In this document: positions 1 through 7,760 of the stretch, piece after piece
How positions within the stretch are numbered: the first letter of the stretch is position 1
Layout of the letters: the number at the start of each line of letters is the position of its first letter
Assembly (NCBI GenBank): GCA_026394215.1
Contig: JAPKYR010000164.1
Location: forward strand, 1-37,035
From: a bacterium
Lineage (GTDB): Bacteria > JAJVIF01 > JAPKYR01
Direction: 5' to 3'
DNA: 37,035 bases
The notes under the pieces: model-generated
The model's input: the letters and a program-made list of their open reading frames with translations, nothing else
Database searches by the model: none
What the model was told of the DNA's origin: nothing
Position numbers and translations under genes: made by a program

Positions 1-291
1 TGGATATTTGCCATAACCTACGCCAAAACTGCGCCGCACGAGTACTGCCTTCGCGAAGACTTGAAGCGCGGCGATGTTACATTTTCTGACATGTTGTTTT
101 TCGCGCAATGCCTCTGGGAATATGGATATCAGCAGTATTTCCATTCGTATTTGCAGAGATACCTCGATGTCGATACTTATAAATATTGGACAATGGAACC
201 AGACGCGCAAACAACGTCACTCATGAATCGGGCGCCGTTGACCGAGGAAGGCATTGCAGAATTGCTGAGGAAGAATGGGTTCGAATCATGA
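1..291 (+). CDS. Hypothetical protein, C-terminal part (truncated by window start)
   Basis: The frame is open from the first base and ends at a TGA at 289-291, giving 96 residues; the N-terminus lies outside the window. The visible start, WIFAITYAKTAPHEYCLRED, resembles the opening of small uncharacterised bacterial proteins in which an aromatic residue, AKT and PHEY are conserved, so little may be missing. The rest is rich in Tyr and Phe (YGYQQYFHSYLQRYLDVDTYKYW) and ends with a short helical segment. No signal peptide or membrane segment is seen. A TTG at 61 is an internal codon in this reading and an unlikely start. Function is unknown; the family resemblance is from memory and not checked. 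Confidence 0.6.
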   Translation, partial: WIFAITYAKTAPHEYCLREDLKRGDVTFSDMLFFAQCLWEYGYQQYFHSYLQRYLDVDTYKYWTMEPDAQTTSLMNRAPLTEEGIAELLRKNGFES

Positions 292-385
292 TTGCCTGGG
301 TGTCGTCCACACCCGGTTGCCGGGAAAGATATGACATCTCCTGACGAGCCCGCCCCCCATCTCTGGCAGTTATTGACCGGGTTGC

Positions 386-1882
386 TTACGTGCCGTTTGC
401 AGGCTTTCGCACAACATATACCTGGTATAAACCGTTATCGAACACCATGTCGGAATTCTCAAATACCCTGTTTATATGCAGCTCAAGCGCCGGGTCCCAT
501 TCGCCGCAGAATTTGAACACATCCCTGTACCATGAGGACATGATCACGATGTCCGGCTCTCTCCCCCGGTAGAATCCCAATGAGGGGTCGTCTATAAAAT
601 TTTCGTTGAACCCAAGCGTAAACGCGAACCTGGAAACACCCATTATCAATTTTGAGCCGTCGTCATACTGCCTTACTGCTTCCGCGACCGGAAGATACTG
701 CGAGTGATACGGGTCCTTCAAAATCTTGTTAACATTGACGCCAACCTGGATCAGGATAAAAATCGACAGTAACCCGACTATAAAATATTTTGCCGACTTT
801 GATTTCCCCCACAGCGTACTCGCCCAGATCGCGAGAATCGCGGCGCAGAACGGCATGATGTGAACGAAGTAAACCAGGCTCTTATTACCTATGATGAGAA
901 ATGTCTGGCCGAGAAAATACGCGAGGAGGAGTACAAGAAGCGATTTCTTCTCACGCGCCCCGGATTTTCTCGACATCAGAACAGCCCCGATGATTCCGAT
1001 CAGATAGGCCAGTAAAATCAGGGCCTTGGACTTGCCAATCAATGTTGATTTTGAGTGGATCCCGTAATCAAAAAGGTATCGATTGACAATCTCGGTCTTT
1101 AAACTTCCCAGGATGGATGTATACCCCCACATTTTTCGGTCGATGTGGCTTATAAACTGGTCATAAAACGCCTGCGGGTCCTGGAGTATGTACAATCCCC
1201 ATGCGCCGAACCCGATAACGTACGGCACAAGCGCCAGAAGGACATGCTTCACTCGGATGCGGGATAAATCGAGGTACGCGTTCAGAACGACCATCCCTAC
1301 GAGAGTCACAATAGCATGGGGATGCGTGAGACCACTCGCGGCGGTAAATGTGTGCCCCAGAAATATCGCCAGAGTAAAATTTCTTTCCCGCAATGTCAGA
1401 TAAAACGCGAAACCCGCAAGCGAAAGCACAGCGCACATCATGTCCATACGTCCGCTGGCCGCTGAGAAAATGAAATTGAAATCTACCGACAGGAGAGCGA
1501 CCGCGAGAATCCCCGCGACAGGATTCCCGGTGAGTTTCCGGACAATAACGAACAAACAGAACAACCCGACAATTCCCAGGATCGTTGAAAACATCCGCAA
1601 TGAAAGGAGGCTTATCCCGAAAATCCTGAACCAGACCGAAAGCGCAAGGTACTGCAAGGGCGGTTGCCAGTATGTCCGCTCGTCCATGCGGGTGTTATAG
1701 AATCCCCTGCACTCAAGGACCGTGCAGCCCATATGCCCTTCCCTGATCAGGTTGATCGCCGGGCTTGCCGAAAACGCCTCGTCCTCCAGAGGCATAATAG
1801 CAAGCGATGTGCCTACGCTTGTTGCGACGTAAACAACCAGAATAATAATTACAATTACTACTTTGCCCGCAGTCTTTCCCAT
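386..1882 (-). CDS. GT39-type membrane glycosyltransferase (PMT/ArnT-like)
   Basis: A 498-residue polytopic membrane protein. The first hydrophobic helix (about residues 8-29) is followed by an acidic pair in the first extracytoplasmic loop (EDEAFSASPAINLIREG), the place where GT-C enzymes carry their catalytic Asp/Glu. The segment YWQPPLQYLALSVWFRIFG and the following chain of about ten hydrophobic helices fit the PMT/GT39 layout. Such enzymes move a sugar from a polyprenyl-phosphate donor to a protein or lipid outside the membrane; the acceptor here is unknown. The C-terminal about 100 residues form a soluble, probably periplasmic domain. The start is an ATG at 1882 with only a distant GGAG upstream. 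It stands alone between opposite or distant genes, but two more GT-C-like genes lie 6-10 kb away. Confidence 0.8.
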   Translation of the reverse strand: MGKTAGKVVIVIIILVVYVATSVGTSLAIMPLEDEAFSASPAINLIREGHMGCTVLECRGFYNTRMDERTYWQPPLQYLALSVWFRIFGISLLSLRMFSTILGIVGLFCLFVIVRKLTGNPVAGILAVALLSVDFNFIFSAASGRMDMMCAVLSLAGFAFYLTLRERNFTLAIFLGHTFTAASGLTHPHAIVTLVGMVVLNAYLDLSRIRVKHVLLALVPYVIGFGAWGLYILQDPQAFYDQFISHIDRKMWGYTSILGSLKTEIVNRYLFDYGIHSKSTLIGKSKALILLAYLIGIIGAVLMSRKSGAREKKSLLVLLLAYFLGQTFLIIGNKSLVYFVHIMPFCAAILAIWASTLWGKSKSAKYFIVGLLSIFILIQVGVNVNKILKDPYHSQYLPVAEAVRQYDDGSKLIMGVSRFAFTLGFNENFIDDPSLGFYRGREPDIVIMSSWYRDVFKFCGEWDPALELHINRVFENSDMVFDNGLYQVYVVRKPANGT

Positions 1883-2084
1883 GTTATTGAAATGGTCTCC
1901 ATCATAGGTCGGTTCGAGTAGCCGATTGTATCATTGAAAATCAGGCAGATACAATCAGGAAAATCAGCAATAGTGCCCCAGGCGTTGCCCATAGCCGGAG
2001 CAATGCTGTGGCCGTGGATGATTAAGAGAGAAGTAAAATAGGGATACCCTTAAGTTTCCATTCCTGATTATACATTCCCATTCC

Positions 2085-3311
2085 TCACAACTCCCCGAAC
2101 GGAAGCGCGACTATCCCATCCCCCATCGGGAGCTTGATATCGCCCGGGTGGATCAGGTATCCCGGACTGATCCTGTCGCCAAAATCGCGCATCAGTTTTT
2201 TGATTTCCTTGACCTTCTCCAGCCTCGGCGTCGCGTTCGAGGAAATTTCGATTGGTATAATTTTTTCCCCGGACTGTATAAGAAGATCGACCTCTGATCC
2301 TTTCGCAGTTCGCCAGAAATAAATAGAGGGCTCCTCACCGCGATGAAGATAGGTCTTAATAACCTCGGTAATAACAGTTGTTTCGAAAATTGCCCCAGTC
2401 ATAGGACCTTGCGCTGCCTGCTCGGGAGTTTTAATACCGGTCAGATAACAAAGAGTGCCGGTATCGGTGAAATACACCTTCGGATTTTTAACCAGGCGTT
2501 TGCCAAAGTTTTCGAAATATGGCCTCAGTAAAATTACCTGGTATGTCGCAGTAAGCACCGAAATCCACGATTTAACCGTATGTACCGATATCCCAAGGTC
2601 CGATGCCAGCCTGCTCATATTGAGAATGTTACCGCTTTGAGCTGCCAGCATCTGGATGAAGCTCTGATACAGGTCCAGATCGCCGATCTGTTTTATGGCG
2701 CGAACATCACGCTCAAGATATGTCTGTACATAACTCGAATGCCACAGATCGGTATCCTTCTGCGGATCTGTAACCAGTGCGGGATATCCTCCTCGTATAA
2801 TGTTGCCCCATAAATGTTTCCGTTCTGGTTTATTGCCAGCCCGGACCGAATTCCGATCATCCCATGGGAACCCACTTCCGGGATTTCCGGAAATCTCGCG
2901 ATTGGAAAGCGGTAGAAGACGCAGGACAGCTACACGTCCCGCAAGCGATTCAGTTATTTTCTCCATCAGCAACAGGTTTTGTGAGCCGGTAAGGATAAAC
3001 TGGCCGCAGGCATCGCGATTTGAATCGATGATATATTTGATATACCCGAACAGGTCCGGAGCGTGCTGGATTTCGTCGAAAATCACCGGAGGGGGGTTCA
3101 GCCTAAGAAATTCTTCCGGGTCATTCCGAGCTGCATCGCTTACATTGGGTTTATCAAAAGAGACATAATTATGAGTATCCGCGAATACTTTTTTCAACGT
3201 TGTCGTCTTCCCCGACTGCCGTGGACCAGTCAGCATCACGGCGGGAAACTGCGAAGCCGCTTTGATAAGGGTCTTCTCGATTGATCTGGTTATGTATTCC
3301 TTCGCATTCAT
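2085..3311 (-). CDS. AAA ATPase with DUF4143 domain
   Basis: A member of the widespread AAA_14/DUF4143 ATPase family, whose function is unsettled. From the ATG at 3311 (408 residues) a Walker A motif GPRQSGKT lies at 29-36 and a Walker B VIFDE at about 76-80, followed by the sensor-like LTGSQN. A helix-turn-helix-like stretch (LASDLGISVHTVKSWISVL) sits mid-protein. The C-terminal part, with YFWRTAKGSEVDLLI and IPIEISSN, matches the PD-(D/E)XK nuclease-like fold of the family, but the usual Lys of the 'IEVKS' motif is Ser here. The frame extends to an ATG at 3377, but the family start and the position of the upstream palindromes favour 3311. No clear Shine-Dalgarno is seen. Directly upstream are three palindromic sites, the nearest 12 bp from this ATG. 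Confidence 0.85.
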   Translation of the reverse strand: MNAKEYITRSIEKTLIKAASQFPAVMLTGPRQSGKTTTLKKVFADTHNYVSFDKPNVSDAARNDPEEFLRLNPPPVIFDEIQHAPDLFGYIKYIIDSNRDACGQFILTGSQNLLLMEKITESLAGRVAVLRLLPLSNREISGNPGSGFPWDDRNSVRAGNKPERKHLWGNIIRGGYPALVTDPQKDTDLWHSSYVQTYLERDVRAIKQIGDLDLYQSFIQMLAAQSGNILNMSRLASDLGISVHTVKSWISVLTATYQVILLRPYFENFGKRLVKNPKVYFTDTGTLCYLTGIKTPEQAAQGPMTGAIFETTVITEVIKTYLHRGEEPSIYFWRTAKGSEVDLLIQSGEKIIPIEISSNATPRLEKVKEIKKLMRDFGDRISPGYLIHPGDIKLPMGDGIVALPFGEL

Positions 3312-3322
3312 GGTTTTGAATA

Positions 3323-3465
3323 TGGTGCAATTTTGCAATCCAATTGCAAATTTACACCATTTTTCAAATAAAAACAAGTGTAATTTTGCAATCTGAATAC
3401 AGATTCACACCAAATATCAATAGAAAAATGGTGCAATAATGCAATCCAATTGCAAATTTGCACCA
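3323..3465. promoter_or_regulatory. Array of three palindromic operator-like sites, 53-bp period
   Basis: Three 37-bp sites begin at 3323, 3376 and 3429, exactly 53 bp apart, about five helical turns. Sites 1 and 3 are nearly perfect palindromes built from GGTGCAA...TTGCAATccAATTGCAA...TTGCACC; site 2 is diverged, especially in its right half. The 16-bp linkers between them are also similar, so the array is a tandem repeat of a palindrome-plus-linker unit. It covers the promoter and leader region of the minus-strand DUF4143 ATPase gene and stops 12 bp before its ATG. I infer a multi-site operator or other protein-binding array; the binding protein is unknown. Confidence 0.7.
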
Positions 3466-3520
3466 CATTCACTATTCGTTATCTATGGCTTGATCCTCCC
3501 TTACAACCGCTTCAGCCTCA

Positions 3521-3562
3521 TGCCACCCATAAGATTCCCCTAGGGGAATCTTATGGGTGGCA
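3521..3562. repeat. Perfect 42-bp palindrome
   Basis: Two 20-bp arms (TGCCACCCATAAGATTCCCC and its exact reverse complement) are separated by only TA. It lies 20 bp beyond the purH stop codon and upstream of the DUF4143 array. No T-run follows it on either strand, so it is not a standard intrinsic terminator. It may be a small REP/MITE-type element, or a hairpin protecting the purH transcript end. Confidence 0.75.
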
Positions 3563-3582
3563 CAAAAATTCGCACACTACCC

Positions 3583-5193
3583 TCAATGCTTGAAATGCCG
3601 CATGCCGGTCATGACAAGCGCGAGGCCGAGCTCGTCGGCTTTCGCGATTGTGTCGTTGTCCGCCATGCTTCCGCCGGGTTCGATAATCGCAGTCACTCCG
3701 GCAGCATGCGAGACCTCGACAGAATCCGCGAAACAGAATCCGTCCGTTGCCGCGACCGCCCCCACCGCATTTTCACCGGCTTTTCCGATCGCGATTTCGA
3801 AAGTGGCGATTCGCGACGTCTGGCTTGGACCGGTTCCGACCGTCTGTTCGGAATTCGCGAGCACTGTCGCGTTCGATCTGACATGTTTCACAACGCGCCA
3901 TGCGAGTTCCATCGCTTTCATTTCAATTTCGGTCGGCTGACGTTTGGACACGACTTTGAAATTTTCATCGTCCCAGAGTTTTGTATCGACTTCCTGTATC
4001 AGCACTCCGTGCGCGAGCGCCTTGCCCTCAAGCCGCCCAGACATATCCATTGGTAACAATAGATTTGTTTTTACGAGCCTGAGATTTTTTTTCTTTTTCA
4101 ATATTTCACGCGCTTCATGTGTGAAATCGAGCGCTACGACAACTTCCACAAACGCTTCCTTGATCGCTTTCGCGCAAGCTTCATCGACGATGCCGGAGAT
4201 TCCCGTCACATTTCCAAATGCCGCAAGCTCATCGACTGACCGCGCTTTCCGGTATGCATCCTCCGCGTTGTCGGAAATCGCGACCCCGGTCGGATTCTGA
4301 TGCTTGACAACCGCGGCACATATCTTCCCCGGAAATTCGCGGCAGATTTTCACTACCGAATCGATATCGAGAAGATTGTTGTAACTGATTTCCTTGCCCT
4401 GAAGGATTTCGGAATCGGTGATGAAATCCGCCGATTCGCCGTCAATTCGATAATACGCCCCTTTCTGATGCGGATTTTCGCCGTAGCGAGTCTCCATTAT
4501 TTTATAGAGTCCCAATGGAAGAACCTTTGGGAATAATTTTTCTGTACACTTCTCAGTATTGGGATCATCAGGGATCCGGCATCGGAAATATCGGGCTATT
4601 GCCGAGTCGTACATCGCGGTGAGATGAAACGCAGTCCGCGCGAAGTCCTCCCTCATCGACAATGGAATCCCACCTGATTTTTTCAGCACATCAATCACAA
4701 TCCGGTATTGATCGGGGCTTGTCACAATGCAGACAGACGGGAAATTTTTCGCAGCTGCGCGAACCATAGCGGGACCGCCGATATCGATTTTTTCAAGCGC
4801 GTTTTGAAGCGTGACGCCGGATTTCGCGATTGTCTCCCGGAAAGGGTAAAGGTTCGTGCAGACAAGATCGATCGGGGGAATATTGTATTTCTTCATCTCT
4901 GCGGTGTCGTCCGGAAATTCCCACGGACTGTTATCGACCGGGCGTCTCGCGAGAATTCCGCCATGGATTTTCGGCTGGAGCGTCTTCACACGGCCAGAAA
5001 ACATCTCGACCGCGCCTGTGTAGTCGCCGATCTCAATTACCGGGATGCCCTCGTCGGCGATTACTTTCGCAGTTCCGCCCGATGAGAGTAATTCAACGCC
5101 GAATTCATGCAGGGATTTCGCGAAATCGACGATTCCGGTTTTATCGTAGACCGAAAGAAGCGCGCGTCCGGGTTTCAGGATTCCGTCTGTCAT
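3583..5193 (-). CDS. purH: Bifunctional AICAR formyltransferase / IMP cyclohydrolase
   Basis: PurH performs the last two steps of IMP synthesis: it formylates AICAR with 10-formyl-THF and closes the ring to IMP in the cytosol. The N-terminal MGS-like cyclohydrolase domain shows LSSGGTAK and GRVKTLQPKIHGGIL; the family usually has His where this has Gln. The transformylase domain contains RYGENPHQ, the catalytic Lys-His pair in VVKHQNPTGVA at about residue 298, and a C-terminal VTAIIEPGGSMADND...GMRHFKH typical of the family. Length is 536 residues, as expected. The ATG at 5193 has a GGAGG 7 bases upstream; a TTG at 5196 is also in frame but too close to the Shine-Dalgarno. It appears monocistronic, divergent from the sulfatase-like gene. 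Confidence 0.97.
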   Translation of the reverse strand: MTDGILKPGRALLSVYDKTGIVDFAKSLHEFGVELLSSGGTAKVIADEGIPVIEIGDYTGAVEMFSGRVKTLQPKIHGGILARRPVDNSPWEFPDDTAEMKKYNIPPIDLVCTNLYPFRETIAKSGVTLQNALEKIDIGGPAMVRAAAKNFPSVCIVTSPDQYRIVIDVLKKSGGIPLSMREDFARTAFHLTAMYDSAIARYFRCRIPDDPNTEKCTEKLFPKVLPLGLYKIMETRYGENPHQKGAYYRIDGESADFITDSEILQGKEISYNNLLDIDSVVKICREFPGKICAAVVKHQNPTGVAISDNAEDAYRKARSVDELAAFGNVTGISGIVDEACAKAIKEAFVEVVVALDFTHEAREILKKKKNLRLVKTNLLLPMDMSGRLEGKALAHGVLIQEVDTKLWDDENFKVVSKRQPTEIEMKAMELAWRVVKHVRSNATVLANSEQTVGTGPSQTSRIATFEIAIGKAGENAVGAVAATDGFCFADSVEVSHAAGVTAIIEPGGSMADNDTIAKADELGLALVMTGMRHFKH

Positions 5194-5309
5194 CAAAGTG
5201 CCTCCTTATCGATTAGAAACCGATTGTGATTAATTAATATTGATAAATCAAGGGGGGAATAGCGGAGGAATCATAAAATATATCGATGAAAAATGGTATT
5301 ATTTAACCA

Positions 5310-5337
5310 TTGCATACCAATGTCTGATTATTATACT
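5310..5337 (+). promoter_or_regulatory. Sigma70-like promoter before the sulfatase-like gene
   Basis: TTGCAT at 5310-5315 and TATACT at 5332-5337 are separated by 16 bp and lie about 55 bp before the ATG at 5391. The surrounding 190-bp divergent region is AT-rich. An AGAGGT at 5377-5382 serves as a plausible ribosome binding site with an 8-base spacing. Confidence 0.5.
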
Positions 5338-5390
5338 ATGGTTAATTATCTTGCGATGATACCAGTTGCAGATCCTAGAGGTATTTAAAG

Positions 5391-7601
5391 ATGAGATGGA
5401 TACAAGGACTGGTTACTGCATGGATTTCGGCGATTTTATTAATTGCGATTTTATCAATTGCGGTTCTATTACCCGGATGCAACCCAAAGACGGAAAATAT
5501 TGAGCCGAAAAATATCGATTACCTGCTTGAAATGGACAAACTCGGCGTGCCGACATCCGAGTTGGCATTCAAACAGCTTGATACTGAAGTCAGGGATATA
5601 AAGCTCGACACCGAAGTACGCAGGGCGATCGGATATCCGCGCCAGGGAGTCATTCTTGTTAGAATCCCTATGGTTGTCGAGGGCGGTAAGTTCACATGCG
5701 CGGTAGCGAGCGTAACCGCGACAAATTCCAGCGTTGACTGCTGGTTTACATTCACACGATTAGCCCCGTCCGGAGTTGGCGAGGAACTGGATAGCGTCTG
5801 GGTGCAGGAATCGGAGCTGGCCACATGGCATTATGAGGAAATTGACCTGAGCGAATATGCCGGGCGGTCAATCACGATTGCAATAGAATCATCTACTAAA
5901 TCCGCGGAATATATAAACTACCTTGCGAATCCGAGATATGAAATCCCGCAGGAATCCGAGCCGAAGCGGATGATTTTAATCTGCATCGACACCCTCAGGG
6001 CAGGCTCTGTTGGCGCCTACGGCGAGGGATCCACCCTTACGCCAGTTCTGGATCAGTTTGCGAACGACTCGATCAGATTCGCCAACTGCCAGTCGGCAAG
6101 CACATGGACATTCCCGGCATGTGCGGCGATTTCTACAGGCAGATTTCCCGGATTGATAGGGGCGAGCGGGGTAACGGAAAACCTCCGCCCGGAAGAAATG
6201 ACATTGGCCGAGTTATTTTTCAACGCGGGTTACCGTACCACCGCGATAATCAATAATACCTATGTTTCCGACGGGGTCGGGATGTTCCAGGGATTCGAAT
6301 ACATGCGCCACATACCCAAACAGGCTGCCGATTTGCAGTTCGCAAATTCGCTTGAATGGATAAACCAGCACATCGGCGAGGATTTTTACCTGTACATACA
6401 CCTGTTCGACCCCCATGTTCCATACGCTCCACCGGAACCATATCTCTCCCAGTACCGTCAGGGGAGCGGACGGTTTGAAACCGAGTTCGATTCACCGAAC
6501 GAGGTCAGGGACGGATCGATTGTCCTGACCGATGAAGAGAAGCTGCAATTACGCGGCCTGTATAACGGCGAGGTGGCTTTTTCCGACACGGAACTGGGAA
6601 AATTTTTCGATCAACTGAAAGCCCTTGGCATTTATGACAATACTTCGATTGTGATTTTCGCGGATCATGGCGAGGAATTCTGGGATCATGGAGGATTTGA
6701 GCATGGGCATTCTGTTTACCAGGAAGTCACCCATGTGCCATTATTCATGAAACTGCCGGGAGTCGAACCGAGCGTCTATGAACATCGCATGAGCCTTGTC
6801 GATGTGCTGCCAACATGGCTCGGCTGGGCGGGACTGGAATATCCGGAAAATGTCTCCGGTCGAAACCTCCTGAACAATCCAACCAACCTGGACACCCGGA
6901 GTATGTTCATAGAGGACTGCATCCATGCAACGGATCGAAGGGCGGTTATCCAGGGCGACTGGAAACAGATACTGTATTTCGACGGCCAGCATGATCCGGA
7001 GCTGTACAACCTCGCTGACGATCCCTATGAGAAAAATAACCTGTTCTTATCAAGAGCCGATATCGGCACCCCTCTTACCACTGAACTTCTCATGTACTCC
7101 ATGCAGACATCGGAAGGATGCCACGTAAGGATGTACAATTTCGAGGGATACAGCGCACCGCAAAAGTACCAGCTAACCGTAACGACCCGGGGCGGCCAGT
7201 TCAGCGACATCGTTAATTCGTCTGAAGGCGTGGTGGTCGAGAATACGCTCGATCCGAACATGATAGTGGCTCAGGTTGAGTTTGGCGCCGGCGGATATAT
7301 CAGCCTTGACTTCAATGTGACTCCGGAGAACGCTGAGATAACATTCACGGCGGAATTTCTCGATGAACCGGACAAGGATTTCGACTGGTATTTAGGCGCA
7401 TCGGGTACTCCTACGGTCGGAAAGGGAGTAGCGTTAACAATGCTGGACGATTCAGTGGCTATGTCATTCCCGCAGGCACAGTTAACCAATTCTCACGGCG
7501 TGTATATCTGGTCGATCCCGCCAAGCGTTAAATCGGAATTGGCTAATTCGCTAACTCCCGAACAACGCGCGGAACTTGACGCTCTGGGGTATATTCATTA
7601 G
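5391..7601 (+). CDS. Sulfatase-fold (alkaline phosphatase superfamily) lipoprotein
   Basis: A 736-residue exported protein with a signal peptide ending in the lipobox LLPGC (Cys30), so probably membrane-anchored on the outside. Residues 40-190 form a beta-rich domain of unknown type. The sulfatase-like catalytic domain starts at about 192: ICIDTLRAGSVGAYG gives the metal-binding Asp200, FDPHVPY is at 340-345, and FADHGEEFWDHGGFEHGH gives Asp425, His426 and further metal ligands. The nucleophile region reads STWTFPAC, where true sulfatases have C/S-x-P-x-R; Thr240 takes the nucleophile place and the Arg is absent. This suggests a phosphoesterase or phosphotransferase-like hydrolase, not a formylglycine sulfatase. 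A beta-rich C-terminal domain follows from about 560. It heads a same-strand block with two GT-C-like proteins. Confidence 0.88.
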   Translation: MRWIQGLVTAWISAILLIAILSIAVLLPGCNPKTENIEPKNIDYLLEMDKLGVPTSELAFKQLDTEVRDIKLDTEVRRAIGYPRQGVILVRIPMVVEGGKFTCAVASVTATNSSVDCWFTFTRLAPSGVGEELDSVWVQESELATWHYEEIDLSEYAGRSITIAIESSTKSAEYINYLANPRYEIPQESEPKRMILICIDTLRAGSVGAYGEGSTLTPVLDQFANDSIRFANCQSASTWTFPACAAISTGRFPGLIGASGVTENLRPEEMTLAELFFNAGYRTTAIINNTYVSDGVGMFQGFEYMRHIPKQAADLQFANSLEWINQHIGEDFYLYIHLFDPHVPYAPPEPYLSQYRQGSGRFETEFDSPNEVRDGSIVLTDEEKLQLRGLYNGEVAFSDTELGKFFDQLKALGIYDNTSIVIFADHGEEFWDHGGFEHGHSVYQEVTHVPLFMKLPGVEPSVYEHRMSLVDVLPTWLGWAGLEYPENVSGRNLLNNPTNLDTRSMFIEDCIHATDRRAVIQGDWKQILYFDGQHDPELYNLADDPYEKNNLFLSRADIGTPLTTELLMYSMQTSEGCHVRMYNFEGYSAPQKYQLTVTTRGGQFSDIVNSSEGVVVENTLDPNMIVAQVEFGAGGYISLDFNVTPENAEITFTAEFLDEPDKDFDWYLGASGTPTVGKGVALTMLDDSVAMSFPQAQLTNSHGVYIWSIPPSVKSELANSLTPEQRAELDALGYIH

Positions 7602-7702
7602 GTTCCGTTTACCGGTTTCCAGCCGGCAGCGTCGATGTGTTCTGTTAAACATCATTATCAAATGTCGTTCAGTATTTTTAAATTTCAAGCATTGTGCTAT
7701 AC

Positions 7703-7731
7703 TTTCTTGTCCACTGACATGTTGTTATAAT
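7703..7731 (+). promoter_or_regulatory. Putative promoter with consensus -10 box
   Basis: A perfect TATAAT at 7726-7731 is preceded by a weak TTTCTT at 7703-7708 with a 17-bp spacer, 29 bp before the ATG at 7761. It lies in the 159-bp gap after the sulfatase-like gene, so the GT-C pair may be transcribed separately from that gene. Confidence 0.4.
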
Positions 7732-7760
7732 CAAGGCGCCGGGAAGGCTTTTCATCGGCG

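Noticed and set aside
292-516. Open frame directly after the first partial gene
   Set aside because: It has no ribosome site or domain, and it overlaps the 3' end of the GT39 gene on the other strand.
3323-3465. Repeat-spacer pattern that could be read as a mini-CRISPR array
   Set aside because: The spacers would be only 16 bp and resemble each other, the repeats are long palindromes with a decayed middle copy, and no cas genes are nearby.
5197-5390. Purine riboswitch before purH
   Set aside because: The leader region shows no three-way-junction pattern or conserved loop sequences that I could recognise; only promoter-like boxes are visible.
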